Of a stretch of 64,000 nt of DNA, positions 18,467-27,276 are shown in pieces. A program made the translations under genes and the position numbers. Under the pieces are notes generated by a model that had not been told where the DNA came from, made no database searches, and worked only from the letters and a program-made list of their open reading frames with translations. The stretch's first letter is position 1, and each line of letters opens with the position of its first letter. This DNA is from Geobacter sp. FeAm09 (lineage in GTDB: Bacteria > Desulfobacterota > Desulfuromonadia > Geobacterales > Pseudopelobacteraceae), in the NCBI RefSeq assembly GCF_008330225.1, contig NZ_CP042466.1, forward strand, positions 2,660,001 through 2,724,000. Reading direction: 5' to 3'.

Positions 18467-18649
18467 TCATGCATTGAGCAGCCCGGCGACCCACACGGCA
18501 TAGCAGACGGCCAGCACGCCCCCCCACACCATGGCGGGCCGTTTTTCGAAGCGCCCCCGCTCGGGGAACGCGGCAAAAAGAAAGATCAGAGCCGCCGCCA
18601 GCCATCCGGCAAATCCGACGATGGTAACCATACCCCACGCCTCGTTCAT
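18467..18649 (-). CDS. Small two-helix membrane protein
   Basis: A 60-aa protein starting with MNEAWGMVTIVGFAGWL at an ATG only 8 bases after the stop of the glycosyltransferase. It has two hydrophobic helices (about 7-28 and 40-58) separated by the basic loop PERGRFEKRP. Spacing indicates the same operon as the glycosyltransferase and ruvC. No family was recognised. Confidence 0.6.
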   Translation of the reverse strand: MNEAWGMVTIVGFAGWLAAALIFLFAAFPERGRFEKRPAMVWGGVLAVCYAVWVAGLLNA

Positions 18650-18656
18650 TATCGCA

Positions 18657-19382
18657 TTATCCTTTCCCGACCAGACGCCTGAAAAACGTCCCCAAACGGA
18701 GCTTCCACACCATGGTGACCGCCTCCCGGACGATCTTGCCGGACATCTTCGAGGTGCCCGCATGCCGGTCGATGAAGATGATCGGCACCTCGACGATCCT
18801 GAACCCCTTTTCCATGCAGCGGTAGTTCATCTCTATCTGAAACGAGTAGCCGTCCGACTTGACGCTGTCCAGATCGAAGGCCTCGATCACGGAACGGCGG
18901 AAACATTTGAACCCGCTCGTACAGTCCTTGACCCGAAGGCCGGTCACAAAGCGGGTGTAGACACTGGCGAAGAAGCTGAGCATCAGGCGGCGGATGGGCC
19001 AGTTGACGACGCTGACGCCGTTGAGGTAGCGCGACCCCACGACCAGGTCCGCGTTCTGGATGGCCTCGAGAAAGACCGGGAGCACCGTCGGGGAATGGGA
19101 GAAATCGGCGTCCATCTCGATCAGGTAGTCGGCCCCTTTGGCCAGGGCCTCCTTGAAGCCCGCCCGATAGGCAGACCCGAGGCCGAGTTTGCCGGAGCGG
19201 TGGATCACACTGATTCGCCCGTTCCCGGCGGCCAGTTCGTCGGCCAGTTTTCCGGTGCCGTCGGGCGAATTGTCATCCACGAATAATATGTGCAGATCGG
19301 GATGCTGGGCGAGTATCTCTCCGGAAAGGCGGATGATGTTGTCCCGCTCGTTGTAGGTGGGAATGACGACGATGGCTTTCAA
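18657..19382 (-). CDS. Polyprenol-phosphate glycosyltransferase (DPM1-type GT2)
   Basis: A 241-aa GT2 enzyme. It has the N-terminal VVIPTYNERDNI, the nucleotide-binding FVDDNSPDGTG, the metal-binding EMDADFSHSP, and the DPM1-type signature CTSGFKCFRR with SYSFQIEM-like DGYSFQIEMNY. It has no C-terminal transmembrane pair, like Dpm1 and bacterial Ppm1. It should transfer mannose or another hexose from a nucleotide sugar to polyprenyl phosphate at the membrane face. The sugar cannot be inferred. Confidence 0.9.
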   Translation of the reverse strand: MKAIVVIPTYNERDNIIRLSGEILAQHPDLHILFVDDNSPDGTGKLADELAAGNGRISVIHRSGKLGLGSAYRAGFKEALAKGADYLIEMDADFSHSPTVLPVFLEAIQNADLVVGSRYLNGVSVVNWPIRRLMLSFFASVYTRFVTGLRVKDCTSGFKCFRRSVIEAFDLDSVKSDGYSFQIEMNYRCMEKGFRIVEVPIIFIDRHAGTSKMSGKIVREAVTMVWKLRLGTFFRRLVGKG

Positions 19383-19598
19383 GTTCCGAATTCTCCAGGG
19401 CGCGTGGAATGGTCGCCAGCATGTTCCGCAACTGACGAATGTACGGCATGACCTGCGTAAAAGTCAAGGCGGATAACCCCGGCCCTCCGCCGCACAACCC
19501 CGGGCATGGGGAGGCCCCGGAAGTGGGGCCGCCAGGCGGGGATACGAACGTGCCCCCCCGGGCGCGGCCTTTTCCCGGAGTTTTACGGCAAAAACAGG

Positions 19599-20612
19599 TC
19601 AAACGAATATTCCAGCAAGTTCCATACCGCACTGGGGGCACGCGTTGCCGGCAAGCCTGTTATCGAGTACTTGGAACCCTCCGCGCCTGACGACCGTGGC
19701 CTTGCATGCCGGGCAGTCCGTGTTTTCGCGGCCTCCTGCCAGATTTCCCACGTAGAGGTAACGCAGGCCGGCCCGACGGCCGGCCTCGATCGCCCGCTCC
19801 AGGCTCGCCGGCGGCGTGGGCTCCCGATCCGTCATCCGGTACTGGGGGAAGAACCGGGAAATATGCCACGGCACGTCCGGCCCCAGCTCCTCGGCAATGA
19901 AGCGCGCGATTCCGTCCAGTTGTTCATCGGAATCGTTTTCCCCGGGGATCACGAGGGTCGTGATTTCAAGCCAGATCCCGCGGCGCCGGTAGTCGCGGAT
20001 GCATTCCAGCACCTCCGCCAGGCGCGCCCCTGCCACGCGCCGGTAAAAATCGTCGGTGAAGCCTTTCAGGTCGATATTCGCCGCGTCCAGAACCGGGGCA
20101 ACCGCGTCCAGCGCCCGGGGGGTGATATAGCCGTTGGTGACGAAGATGTTCTTCAGGCCGGCAGCGGAAGCCAGGCGGGCGCAATCGAGGGCGTACTCGC
20201 AGAAAACGGTCGGCTCGGTGTAGGTGTAGGAGATGGAACGGCAGCCGTTCCGCAGGGCCCGCTCGACGACCTGTTCGGGCGTTGTGGTCTGGCCGGGGAC
20301 TTCCGCGGCGGGACCCGGCTCGTACTGGGCGATGGTGTAGTTCTGGCAGTGGCGGCAGCGGAAATTGCACCCCACCGTGGCGATGGAATAGCTCGTGGTG
20401 CCGGGCAAGACATGGAAGAGCGGTTTCTTTTCCACCGGGTCCACATGTTCGGCCACCACCCGGCCATACACCAGGGACATGAGCCGGCCGGCCCGGTTTT
20501 CCCGGACACGGCAGATACCGCGTTTTCCGGGGGCAATCCGGCAGTGGTGACGGCACAGGAAGCATTCGACGACATCGTTGGGCAGCTTTTCGTAGAAAAG
20601 AGCTTCGCGCAT
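19599..20612 (-). CDS. AmmeMemoRadiSam-system radical SAM enzyme
   Basis: A 337-aa radical SAM protein. The 4Fe-4S cluster motif is CNFRCRHC (residues about 83-90), with an extra Cys cluster at the N-terminus (CFLCRHHC ... GICRVREN) and a third near the C-terminus (CPACKATVV ... CPQCGME). This arrangement is that of the radical SAM component of the AmmeMemoRadiSam system. The AMMECR1 and Memo partners are not adjacent here. The reaction is not established for the family. Confidence 0.88.
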   Translation of the reverse strand: MREALFYEKLPNDVVECFLCRHHCRIAPGKRGICRVRENRAGRLMSLVYGRVVAEHVDPVEKKPLFHVLPGTTSYSIATVGCNFRCRHCQNYTIAQYEPGPAAEVPGQTTTPEQVVERALRNGCRSISYTYTEPTVFCEYALDCARLASAAGLKNIFVTNGYITPRALDAVAPVLDAANIDLKGFTDDFYRRVAGARLAEVLECIRDYRRRGIWLEITTLVIPGENDSDEQLDGIARFIAEELGPDVPWHISRFFPQYRMTDREPTPPASLERAIEAGRRAGLRYLYVGNLAGGRENTDCPACKATVVRRGGFQVLDNRLAGNACPQCGMELAGIFV

Positions 20613-20650
20613 GACATACCTCCCTTGCTGCGTCCGGGGTGTTCGGCCGG

Positions 20651-21898
20651 TCAGGGGGAACGGCGGGGGGAAGCGGTTATCAGCCGCACCTGACGCTCAT
20701 GGAACCAATAGTAGTAGGCCCAGTTCATCAGCACCAGCAAACGATTGCGGAATCCGATCAGGTAGTAGAGATGCAGCAGCAGCCAGACCAGCCAGGCCGG
20801 ATAGCCCGAAAAACTCACGCCGTGGGTGGTGGCCACCGCGGCGTTTCTGCCGATGGTGGCCATGGTCCCCTTGTCCAGGTACCGGAAGGGAGGCAAGGAC
20901 GCCCCCTCCTCCCGGGCAAGGATGGCGCGGGCAACGTACTGCCCCTGCTGGCTGGCCACCGGCGCCAGCATGGGCAGGGGGACGCCGTCCTGCTCCCGGC
21001 AGGCCATGTCGCCGATGGCAAAGACCTCCGGGTGGCCTGCAATGCTCAGGTCGGGGGCCACGATGATCCGGCCCGCCCCTCCCTGGGCAAGCCCGAGTTT
21101 TCCCGCCAGTTCGACGGCCGCCACGCCTGCCGACCAGAACAGGGTATGGGTCGGGATGACCTCGCCACCGTTGATATGGACATGCTCCCCGTCCGCACCG
21201 CTCACCCGGGTCTGGAGCATGACCTCGACCCCCATGGAGCGCAACCGCTCCAGCGCGTACCCCTGCAATCGCTGCGGCATGACAGCCAAAAGGGACGAGG
21301 CGGCTTCCATGAGGATGATGCGGGTTTCCTCCGGCCGCACTTCGGGATAGTCGCGGGAGAGCACGTGGGCGACCAGTTCGCGCAGGGCGCCGGCGAATTC
21401 GACCCCGGTCGGGCCGCCCCCGACGACGACAAAGGTCAAAAGCGCCCGCCGCCGCTCCGGGTCGGGCTCGCGGGAGGCCTGTTCAAAGGCCAGCAGCACA
21501 TGGTTGCGCAACTCCTCGGCCTGGTCCAGGCGTTTGAGATCGAAAGCGTGCCGCTCGATAGCCTCCTGGCCGAAAAAATTGGTACGGCTGCCGGCCGCCA
21601 GGATCAGGTAGTCGTAAGGTATCTCCCCGTCTTCGAGCATGAGCCGTTTGCCGGTGAAATCGACACCCGTGACTTCCCCGAGCCGGAAACGCGCCCCCTT
21701 CCAGCGCCGGGCCAGGGCACGGATCGGATAGGCGATCGACTCCTGTTCCAGCCCGGCCGTGGCCACCTGGTACAATAGCGGCTGGAAAAGATGGTAGTTG
21801 TGGCGGTCCACCATCACGATCTCCAGGCCGCTGCCCGCGAGGCCTTTGGCCGCGCGCAAGCCGCCGAACCCCATTCCGGCTATCACAACCCGTTTCAT
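20651..21898 (-). CDS. NDH-2 type NADH:quinone oxidoreductase
   Basis: A 415-aa FAD/NAD(P)-dependent oxidoreductase. The FAD-binding motif is VIAGMGFGGLRAAKGL at residues 3-18. The second dinucleotide fold is at about 152-170 (TFVVVGGGPTGVEFAGAL), and the FAD contact is VFAIGDMACRE. A hydrophobic/amphipathic C-terminus (about 365-400, YPAWLVWLLLHLYYLIGF) fits membrane attachment of NDH-2. It passes electrons from NADH to quinone without pumping protons. Monocistronic; no partner genes are obvious. Confidence 0.88.
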   Translation of the reverse strand: MKRVVIAGMGFGGLRAAKGLAGSGLEIVMVDRHNYHLFQPLLYQVATAGLEQESIAYPIRALARRWKGARFRLGEVTGVDFTGKRLMLEDGEIPYDYLILAAGSRTNFFGQEAIERHAFDLKRLDQAEELRNHVLLAFEQASREPDPERRRALLTFVVVGGGPTGVEFAGALRELVAHVLSRDYPEVRPEETRIILMEAASSLLAVMPQRLQGYALERLRSMGVEVMLQTRVSGADGEHVHINGGEVIPTHTLFWSAGVAAVELAGKLGLAQGGAGRIIVAPDLSIAGHPEVFAIGDMACREQDGVPLPMLAPVASQQGQYVARAILAREEGASLPPFRYLDKGTMATIGRNAAVATTHGVSFSGYPAWLVWLLLHLYYLIGFRNRLLVLMNWAYYYWFHERQVRLITASPRRSP

Positions 21899-22071
21899 AG
21901 TGATCCCGCCCCCCGCTTCGTGGAATGCGCCCGGGACGCTTGCCAGAGAACAGCCATAGTTTTGTTGCGGACATGCTCAAAATTTGTCATCATACTCCCT
22001 GCTCTCGTAACCCTTGAACGATGTAAGGTAAAGAATCCGGGTGACGGTTCGGTGCCGGCGGAGGCCCCTTC

Positions 22072-22392
22072 ATGACGGTTGACAAACTCGCGGTGCTCGA
22101 ACGGATAGACAACGACCAGGAACTGTTTGTCGAAATCTGCGCCATCTTCAAGCATGATGGGCCTGAACTCGCGCGCAAGTTGCGGGATGCGGTCGATGCC
22201 GGCCAGCTTGTGGTGGCGATCCGCCATGCCCACTCCCTCAAGTCCTCGGCGGCCAATATCGGGGCTTATGAGCTCAGCGAACTTGCCCGCCAGGCGGAGT
22301 TGGCCGGAAACCAGGGCGACGCCAGCATTATCAGCGCCCTGCTCCCCGTGATCGACGCCAAGCTGCACGAGGTGATCGCCGAGCTGTCCTAG
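22072..22392 (+). CDS. Stand-alone HPt domain protein
   Basis: A 106-aa four-helix HPt domain. The phosphorylated His lies in the motif IRHAHSLKSSAANIGAYEL (His at about residue 52). It has no other domain. It would relay phosphate between a hybrid histidine kinase and a response regulator; neither is adjacent. It starts at an ATG preceded by CGGAGG at a normal distance. Confidence 0.88.
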   Translation: MTVDKLAVLERIDNDQELFVEICAIFKHDGPELARKLRDAVDAGQLVVAIRHAHSLKSSAANIGAYELSELARQAELAGNQGDASIISALLPVIDAKLHEVIAELS

Positions 22393-22512
22393 CCCGCAGT
22401 CGGGTACCTCTCCCCGACGCTCCGTCACCTTACTGTTTTGTAACACGTGCTGTTCTTTTTGCAAAGAGTTGGTATGCTGTGCCTCATCCCCCTTTGATCA
22501 TGGAGCGCCTCC

Positions 22513-23004
22513 ATGGGCCGTACCCCTCTCATCACGCCAGTCTTGACACCGTCGCCCGCCAGGGATGGGGCGGTTTACGCCGCAAGCTTTACCATACTGC
22601 TGTGCATCGGCTGGCTCGATTATAGTACCGGCTACGAGTTCGGATTTTTCATCTTCTACTTCATCCCGGTTTCCGTTTCGGCCTGGTTCGGCGGCAAACG
22701 CCCCGGGCTCTTCATGGCCGGCGCCTCGGCCGTATGCTGGTACCTGTCGGACAAGTACACCAACCATCCGTACTCCCGCGCCTACTTCATCTACTGGGAG
22801 ATGTTCATGCGCCTGATCTCGTTCCTTACCACGGCGCTCACCATCGCCCGGATCAGACAAATGCTGATCAACGAAATACAGCTCAACCACCGGCTGGAAG
22901 AAGCGCTCCACGAGCTGGGCAAACTGAAAGAAGCCGTTCAAGGGAAAGAGCCGTCTCCCTGCACGGGGCAGGGGGAAAAGCCCGAGGGTCTCAACGGGGG
23001 GTGA
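22513..23004 (+). CDS. Small membrane protein with cytoplasmic coiled tail
   Basis: A 163-aa protein with about three hydrophobic helices (about residues 20-40, 48-80 and 95-115) and a charged helical tail (LNHRLEEALHELGKLKEAVQ). The pattern resembles the membrane sensor part that precedes GGDEF or kinase domains in Geobacter-type proteins, but no output domain follows. It is convergent with a GGDEF gene 12 bases away, a hint of shared function only. Confidence 0.55.
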   Translation: MGRTPLITPVLTPSPARDGAVYAASFTILLCIGWLDYSTGYEFGFFIFYFIPVSVSAWFGGKRPGLFMAGASAVCWYLSDKYTNHPYSRAYFIYWEMFMRLISFLTTALTIARIRQMLINEIQLNHRLEEALHELGKLKEAVQGKEPSPCTGQGEKPEGLNGG

Positions 23005-23016
23005 AGCGAAGACAGG

Positions 23017-23718
23017 CTACGGCTCGGCGATATAACGATTTTTCCCGCTTTTCTTGGCCTGCTGCAGGGCGTGGTCGGCCCGGTTGACGCACTCGAACAG
23101 CGCCTGGCCGGGGGTGTACTCGCTGAGCCCGATGCTGATGGTGGTCCGGATGCCCGGCTTGCTGGCTTTGAACTCCGTCATGGCAACCGACTCGTGGATT
23201 TTCTGGGCCACCGCCAAGGCGCCCTCAATCGAGGTTTCAGGCAGGAGGATGAGAAACTCCTCGCCTCCCCAACGGGCACACACATCCTCCTGGCGCACGC
23301 ACCCCATGAACACGCGCGAGATTTCCACCAGAACGTCGTCCCCGGCATTGTAGCCGTAGCTGTCGTTGATCCTCGTGAAGTTGTCGATGTCGGCCAGGAT
23401 GATGGAAAAAGTGCGGTTGTGCCGCTGGGCGCGACTGTACTCCTGTTCGACCTTTTCCTTGATGTGGCGGCGGTTCGCCAGGCCGGTCATGGGGTCTACC
23501 CTGGTCGCCAGCTCAAGGGAGCGGTTGAGTTCCACGAGCTGGATACCGAGCAGTCCGTTCTCGTGGACCAGGCCTTCCGCGTGGCGGGCGAGCTTCTTAT
23601 AGCTCTCCAGCAGCAGCTTGAACTTGGGGTACAGGGGATTGCCGTCGGCGATGATATTCTCGAACCGGCTGATGTCGTCGGGCAATGTCGATCCGGGTGT
23701 TTTTCCGTCCAAGGCCAT
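23017..23718 (-). CDS. GGDEF diguanylate cyclase
   Basis: The ATG at 23718 has GGAGG 7 bases upstream; the product is 233 aa. An N-terminal helical segment (about 1-65) is followed by a GGDEF domain: DPMTGLANRRHIKEKV, then the active-site loop CARWGGEEFLILLPE. The motif reads GGEEF, a catalytically competent variant. An RxxD-type inhibitory site was not obvious. It makes c-di-GMP in the cytoplasm; the signal it responds to is unknown. Confidence 0.9.
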   Translation of the reverse strand: MALDGKTPGSTLPDDISRFENIIADGNPLYPKFKLLLESYKKLARHAEGLVHENGLLGIQLVELNRSLELATRVDPMTGLANRRHIKEKVEQEYSRAQRHNRTFSIILADIDNFTRINDSYGYNAGDDVLVEISRVFMGCVRQEDVCARWGGEEFLILLPETSIEGALAVAQKIHESVAMTEFKASKPGIRTTISIGLSEYTPGQALFECVNRADHALQQAKKSGKNRYIAEP

Positions 23719-24009
23719 GGTCCGCCCTCCACATTGGCAGGTGCCGAGAAGATTACCGCCGGAAATTCCCGGCATGTGGCTGTATAGTATGGCACTTTAT
23801 CCGATTATATCCCTTTTGTCACGTTCCATCGCAGACAGGCGGGGCGGCACCAGGCCACCCGGGCGGCATGCCGGAAGCCTTGCGTCGGGCGACGAAATAT
23901 CGTAAAAGTTAAGACTCCCCGGAAACAGGTGATGAGCGGCGAGGCGGGCCGGACCTCCCGACGGCATGCCTGCCGGCCTGCGCACGGGCATCCGGTGGTG
24001 GAGGGACGC

Positions 24010-24954
24010 ATGAGAACCATGCCATTTATATTAACCATCGCTTTTATCGTATTTTCAAATATCCCAGCCAACGCCCTGGAAGAGTATGCGCAGCAGACCG
24101 GCAAGGAATGCGGCTTTTGCCATCTGAGCCGAGCCGGCGGCGGTGAACTGACCGCGGCAGGCAAGCGGTTCGAGCTGCACCACTCCCTGGCGGACGTCAC
24201 CCCCAAAACCGCCGAAGCGGCCCCCGAGCGCACCTCCAGCGGCGCCCTCTCCCGCGTCCTGCGGTTGGTGAGCGGCTACATCCATCTGGTGGTGGCCATA
24301 TTCTGGTTCGGTACGATCCTCTACGTGCACCTGGTGCTCAAACCGGCCTACGCCTCGCAGGGGCTGCCCCGGGGCGAAGTGCGGGTCGGGCTGGCCTCCA
24401 TGGCTGCCATGGCCCTGACCGGCGGCATCCTGACCCACTACCGGATCACCTCCAGCGAGCTGCTCCTGCACACCCGGTTCGGCATCCTGTTGCTGATCAA
24501 GATCAGCCTGTTCGCCATTATGGTCGTCTCCGCCCTGGTGGCGGTATTCGTGATCGGCCCCCGCCTGCGGGCACGGCGGGAAGAAGCGGCCAGCCCGGCT
24601 CCAGCGGGCACATCCTTCACGCCGGAGGAGTTGGCCTTCTTCGACGGCACCCAGGGGCGACCGGCCTACTTCGCCCATAACGGCACGGTGTACGACGCCA
24701 GCGCCAGCGCGCTCTGGAAAGGTGGCACCCATGCCGGGCGCCACCCGGCCGGCCAGGACCTGACCCCGTTTCTCGGCCAAGCCCCCCACGGCGAGGACCG
24801 GCTGCTGACCCTGCCCCGCGTCGGGAGCATCGCCCAAACTCCGGCCGCTCCGGCGCGGCCGTTCCATGTGCGGGCATTCTTCTTCATGGCATACATGAAT
24901 CTGGCCATGGTGTTTTCGATCACCCTGATCGTCGCCCTCTGGCGGTGGTGGTGA
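24010..24954 (+). CDS. Membrane fusion: c-type heme motif, CopD-like helices and cytochrome b5-like domain
   Basis: The start at 24010 follows GGAGGGACGC and gives a signal peptide; the product is 314 aa. A single CxxCH heme site sits just after the signal (ECGFCHLSRAGGG, about residue 35). Four hydrophobic helices follow (about 80-185, IHLVVAIFWFGTILYVHLVL), resembling CopD-type membrane domains. Residues about 200-265 look like a cytochrome b5-like heme/steroid-binding domain (FFDGTQGRPAYFAHNGTVYD ... GGTHAGRH). A last helix closes the protein. It is probably a membrane heme protein of the electron-transfer chain; the substrate is unknown. Confidence 0.75.
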   Translation: MRTMPFILTIAFIVFSNIPANALEEYAQQTGKECGFCHLSRAGGGELTAAGKRFELHHSLADVTPKTAEAAPERTSSGALSRVLRLVSGYIHLVVAIFWFGTILYVHLVLKPAYASQGLPRGEVRVGLASMAAMALTGGILTHYRITSSELLLHTRFGILLLIKISLFAIMVVSALVAVFVIGPRLRARREEAASPAPAGTSFTPEELAFFDGTQGRPAYFAHNGTVYDASASALWKGGTHAGRHPAGQDLTPFLGQAPHGEDRLLTLPRVGSIAQTPAAPARPFHVRAFFFMAYMNLAMVFSITLIVALWRWW

Positions 24955-24961
24955 GTGCCCC

Positions 24962-25291
24962 ATGACGGCATCAGGAAACATGTTCAGCCATGTGCCCCAC
25001 GACCTGCCTGCGGAACTGTTCGAGACCCTGGCGAACAAGGGGGCCGTGCGCATCGAGCGCATCCTCTCCCGCGGCCATGCCACACCGGACGGGGAGTGGT
25101 ACGATCAGGACCGGGACGAATGGGTGCTGCTGCTGGCGGGGAGCGCCGGACTGTTTTTCGATGGCGAACCCGAACCGCGGCGCCTGGCGGCGGGCGATTA
25201 CCTCATGATTCCGGCCCGGCGGCGCCACCGGGTAGCCTGGACCTCCCCCGACGAAACCACGATCTGGCTGGCGGTGCACATTGGCGGGTAA
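24962..25291 (+). CDS. Cupin-domain protein
   Basis: A 109-aa single cupin. The first motif is represented by DEWVLLLAGSAGLFFDGEPE and the second by GDYLMIPARRRHRVAWTSPD (His in HRV). Several metal ligands are present, but the first His pair is replaced (GEWYDQDRDEW). It overlaps the next gene by about 11 bases and lies 7 bases after the cytochrome-type gene, so all three are probably co-transcribed. Function is unassigned; homologues are small sensing or isomerase-type cupins. Confidence 0.8.
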   Translation: MTASGNMFSHVPHDLPAELFETLANKGAVRIERILSRGHATPDGEWYDQDRDEWVLLLAGSAGLFFDGEPEPRRLAAGDYLMIPARRRHRVAWTSPDETTIWLAVHIGG

Positions 25292-25904
25292 CGGCACCGG
25301 GTACGCCCATGCCATTGCGGGCCGTTCCCACTGGGTTTTCGACCTGGACGGCACCCTGACCGTGGCTGTGCACGATTTCGCCGCCATCCGGCAGGAGTTG
25401 TCCATCCCCGAAGGGTGCGACATCCTCGGCCACCTGGCCTCCCTGCCGGAACACCGGGCCCGGCCGTTGCACGTCCGCTTGCAGGAGATCGAGCTGGAGC
25501 TGGCCCACCTCACGGAGGCCGCCCCGGGGGCGCCGGAACTGCTGGACCGCCTCTACGGCGCCGGCGCTTCCCTGGGGGTGCTGACCCGCAATACCCGCGA
25601 CAATGCCCTGCGCACCCTGGAGATGATCGGCCTGGGCGGTTATTTTGCGGCAGCCGAGGTGCTGGGGCGGGACGAGGCCCTGCCCAAACCGGACCCGGAC
25701 GGCATCCACCGCCTCATGGCGCTCTGGGGCGCGGAGGCGGCGGCAACCGTCATGGTGGGGGACTATCTCTACGACCTTGAGGCCGGGCGCCTGGCCGGGG
25801 CCCTGACCGTGCACGTGGACATAACGCGCCGTTTCCGCTGGCCGGAACTGGCCGACATCTGCGTCGGAACCCTGGAAGAACTGGTTGTGCAACTCGGCCG
25901 GTAA
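25281..25904 (+). CDS. HAD-superfamily phosphatase (phosphoglycolate phosphatase-like)
   Basis: A 207-aa haloacid dehalogenase-type phosphatase. Motif I is VFDLDGTLT (residues about 19-27), motif II is GVLTRNTRDNALR, motif III is LPKPDPDG, and motif IV is VMVGDYLYDLEAG. A cap insertion lies between I and II. The start is uncertain: the frame begins at a TTG inside the cupin gene and there is no in-frame ATG before motif I. It hydrolyses a small phosphate ester; the substrate is unknown. Confidence 0.85.
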   Translation: MAGNGTGYAHAIAGRSHWVFDLDGTLTVAVHDFAAIRQELSIPEGCDILGHLASLPEHRARPLHVRLQEIELELAHLTEAAPGAPELLDRLYGAGASLGVLTRNTRDNALRTLEMIGLGGYFAAAEVLGRDEALPKPDPDGIHRLMALWGAEAAATVMVGDYLYDLEAGRLAGALTVHVDITRRFRWPELADICVGTLEELVVQLGR

Positions 25905-25957
25905 GGCCCGCTGGCCCTACTTCATTTCATTTTTGCATCAGGAGGATTTTTTCGACC

Positions 25958-26824
25958 ATGGTCTGGACCCTATCCAAGAAAACACTGCAGCGGGAATCCC
26001 TGAATACCGTCCTGATCGTGTTGGGCGTCTTTTCGGCCGCCATGGGGCTGAAGGGCTTTCTGCTCTCCAGCCATTTCATCGACGGCGGCGTGACCGGCGT
26101 ATCCATGCTGCTCTCCCATGTGCTGGGCATCCCCCTGGCCGTCCTGATCCTGGTCATCAACCTCCCCTTTATCGCCCTCGCCTACCGGCAGATAGGCATC
26201 ATGTTCGCCATAAAGAGCACCCTGACCATCGCCGGCCTCTCCCTCTGCCTGGCCTTCGTCCAGTTCCCGGACATCACGCCGGACAAACTCCTCACGGCGG
26301 TCTTCGGCGGTTTCTTCATCGGCGCCGGCATCGGCCTCGCCATCCGGGGCGGGGCGGTGCTGGACGGCACGGAGATCGCGGCGCTCCTCATCAGCAAGAA
26401 CAGCCATCTGCTGAAGGTCGGCGACGTCATCCTGCTCCTGAACCTCCTGATCTTCGCCGCCGCCGCCTTCTACCTCGGCATCGAATCGGCCCTCTATTCG
26501 GTCCTCACCTACCTGTCGGCGTCGAAAACCGTCGATTTCCTCATCCACGGCATCGAGGAATACACGGCGGTGGTCATCGTTTCGGAGAAGAGCGACGAGA
26601 TCCGCGAAGCGATCGTACGGGTCCTGAACCGGGGGGTAACGGTGTATAAGGGGCGGGGGGGCAAAACCGGCAAGGAGATGCACATCCTCAACTGCGTCGT
26701 CACCCGCCTGGAGATCGGCAGCGTCAAGAATGTGGCCACGGAGATCGACGAATCGGCGTTCATCCTGGTCCACCCGCTGTCGGATGTCGTGGGCGGCATC
26801 ATCAAAAAGCCGGCATTGCATTAA
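25958..26824 (+). CDS. YitT-family membrane protein with DUF2179 C-terminus
   Basis: A 288-aa protein with five or six transmembrane helices (residues about 20-205) showing YitT signatures (FIDGGVTGVSMLLSHVLGI and FGGFFIGAGIGLAIRGGAVL), followed by a soluble DUF2179 domain (about 215-285, RGVTVYKGRGGKTGKEMHIL). The family is a membrane transporter group of unresolved substrate. It is followed after 14 bases by a nudix gene and probably shares its operon. Confidence 0.88.
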   Translation: MVWTLSKKTLQRESLNTVLIVLGVFSAAMGLKGFLLSSHFIDGGVTGVSMLLSHVLGIPLAVLILVINLPFIALAYRQIGIMFAIKSTLTIAGLSLCLAFVQFPDITPDKLLTAVFGGFFIGAGIGLAIRGGAVLDGTEIAALLISKNSHLLKVGDVILLLNLLIFAAAAFYLGIESALYSVLTYLSASKTVDFLIHGIEEYTAVVIVSEKSDEIREAIVRVLNRGVTVYKGRGGKTGKEMHILNCVVTRLEIGSVKNVATEIDESAFILVHPLSDVVGGIIKKPALH

Positions 26825-26838
26825 GCACCGTTTCCTGA

Positions 26839-27276
26839 ATGAAAGCGAATCCCGTGAAACCCCATATCCACGTAGCCTGCGCCATTATCGAACATGACGG
26901 CAGGACCCTGGCCGCCCAGCGGAGCGAAACCATGAACATGCCCCTCAAATGGGAATTCCCCGGCGGGAAGCTGGAGGCGGGCGAGACGCCCGAGGCATGC
27001 CTTGTCCGGGAGGTGCGGGAGGAGTTGGCCATCGGCATCAACGTCGGCCGGGCGCTCCCGGTCGCGACCCATGCCTACGAGACCTTCACGGTCACCCTCT
27101 ATCCCTTTGTCTGTACCCCCGGAGACGGCACCATGACCCTGCATGAGCACCGGGCCGTGGCCTGGCTGGAACCGGAGCAGATGCTCGCCCTGGACTGGGC
27201 CGAGGCCGACCGGCCGATCATCGCCGGCTATCTGGCGACCAGGGGCCTCGGGGCCGGAGAGGGTATGCATCCATGA
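26839..27276 (+). CDS. MutT-type nudix hydrolase (8-oxo-dGTP diphosphatase)
   Basis: A 145-aa nudix protein. The nudix box is GGKLEAGETPEACLVREV with REEL following (GX5EX7REVXEEL pattern, residues about 37-59). The N-terminal HVACAIIEHDGRTLAAQRSE and WEFPGGKL fit MutT, which removes 8-oxo-dGTP or related damaged nucleotides. It overlaps the next gene by 4 bases. Confidence 0.9.
   Translation: MKANPVKPHIHVACAIIEHDGRTLAAQRSETMNMPLKWEFPGGKLEAGETPEACLVREVREELAIGINVGRALPVATHAYETFTVTLYPFVCTPGDGTMTLHEHRAVAWLEPEQMLALDWAEADRPIIAGYLATRGLGAGEGMHP

Noticed and set aside
19506-20693. 395-codon plus-strand frame opposite the radical SAM gene
   Set aside because: The minus-strand frame carries the CNFRCRHC cluster and other family motifs; the plus frame has none.
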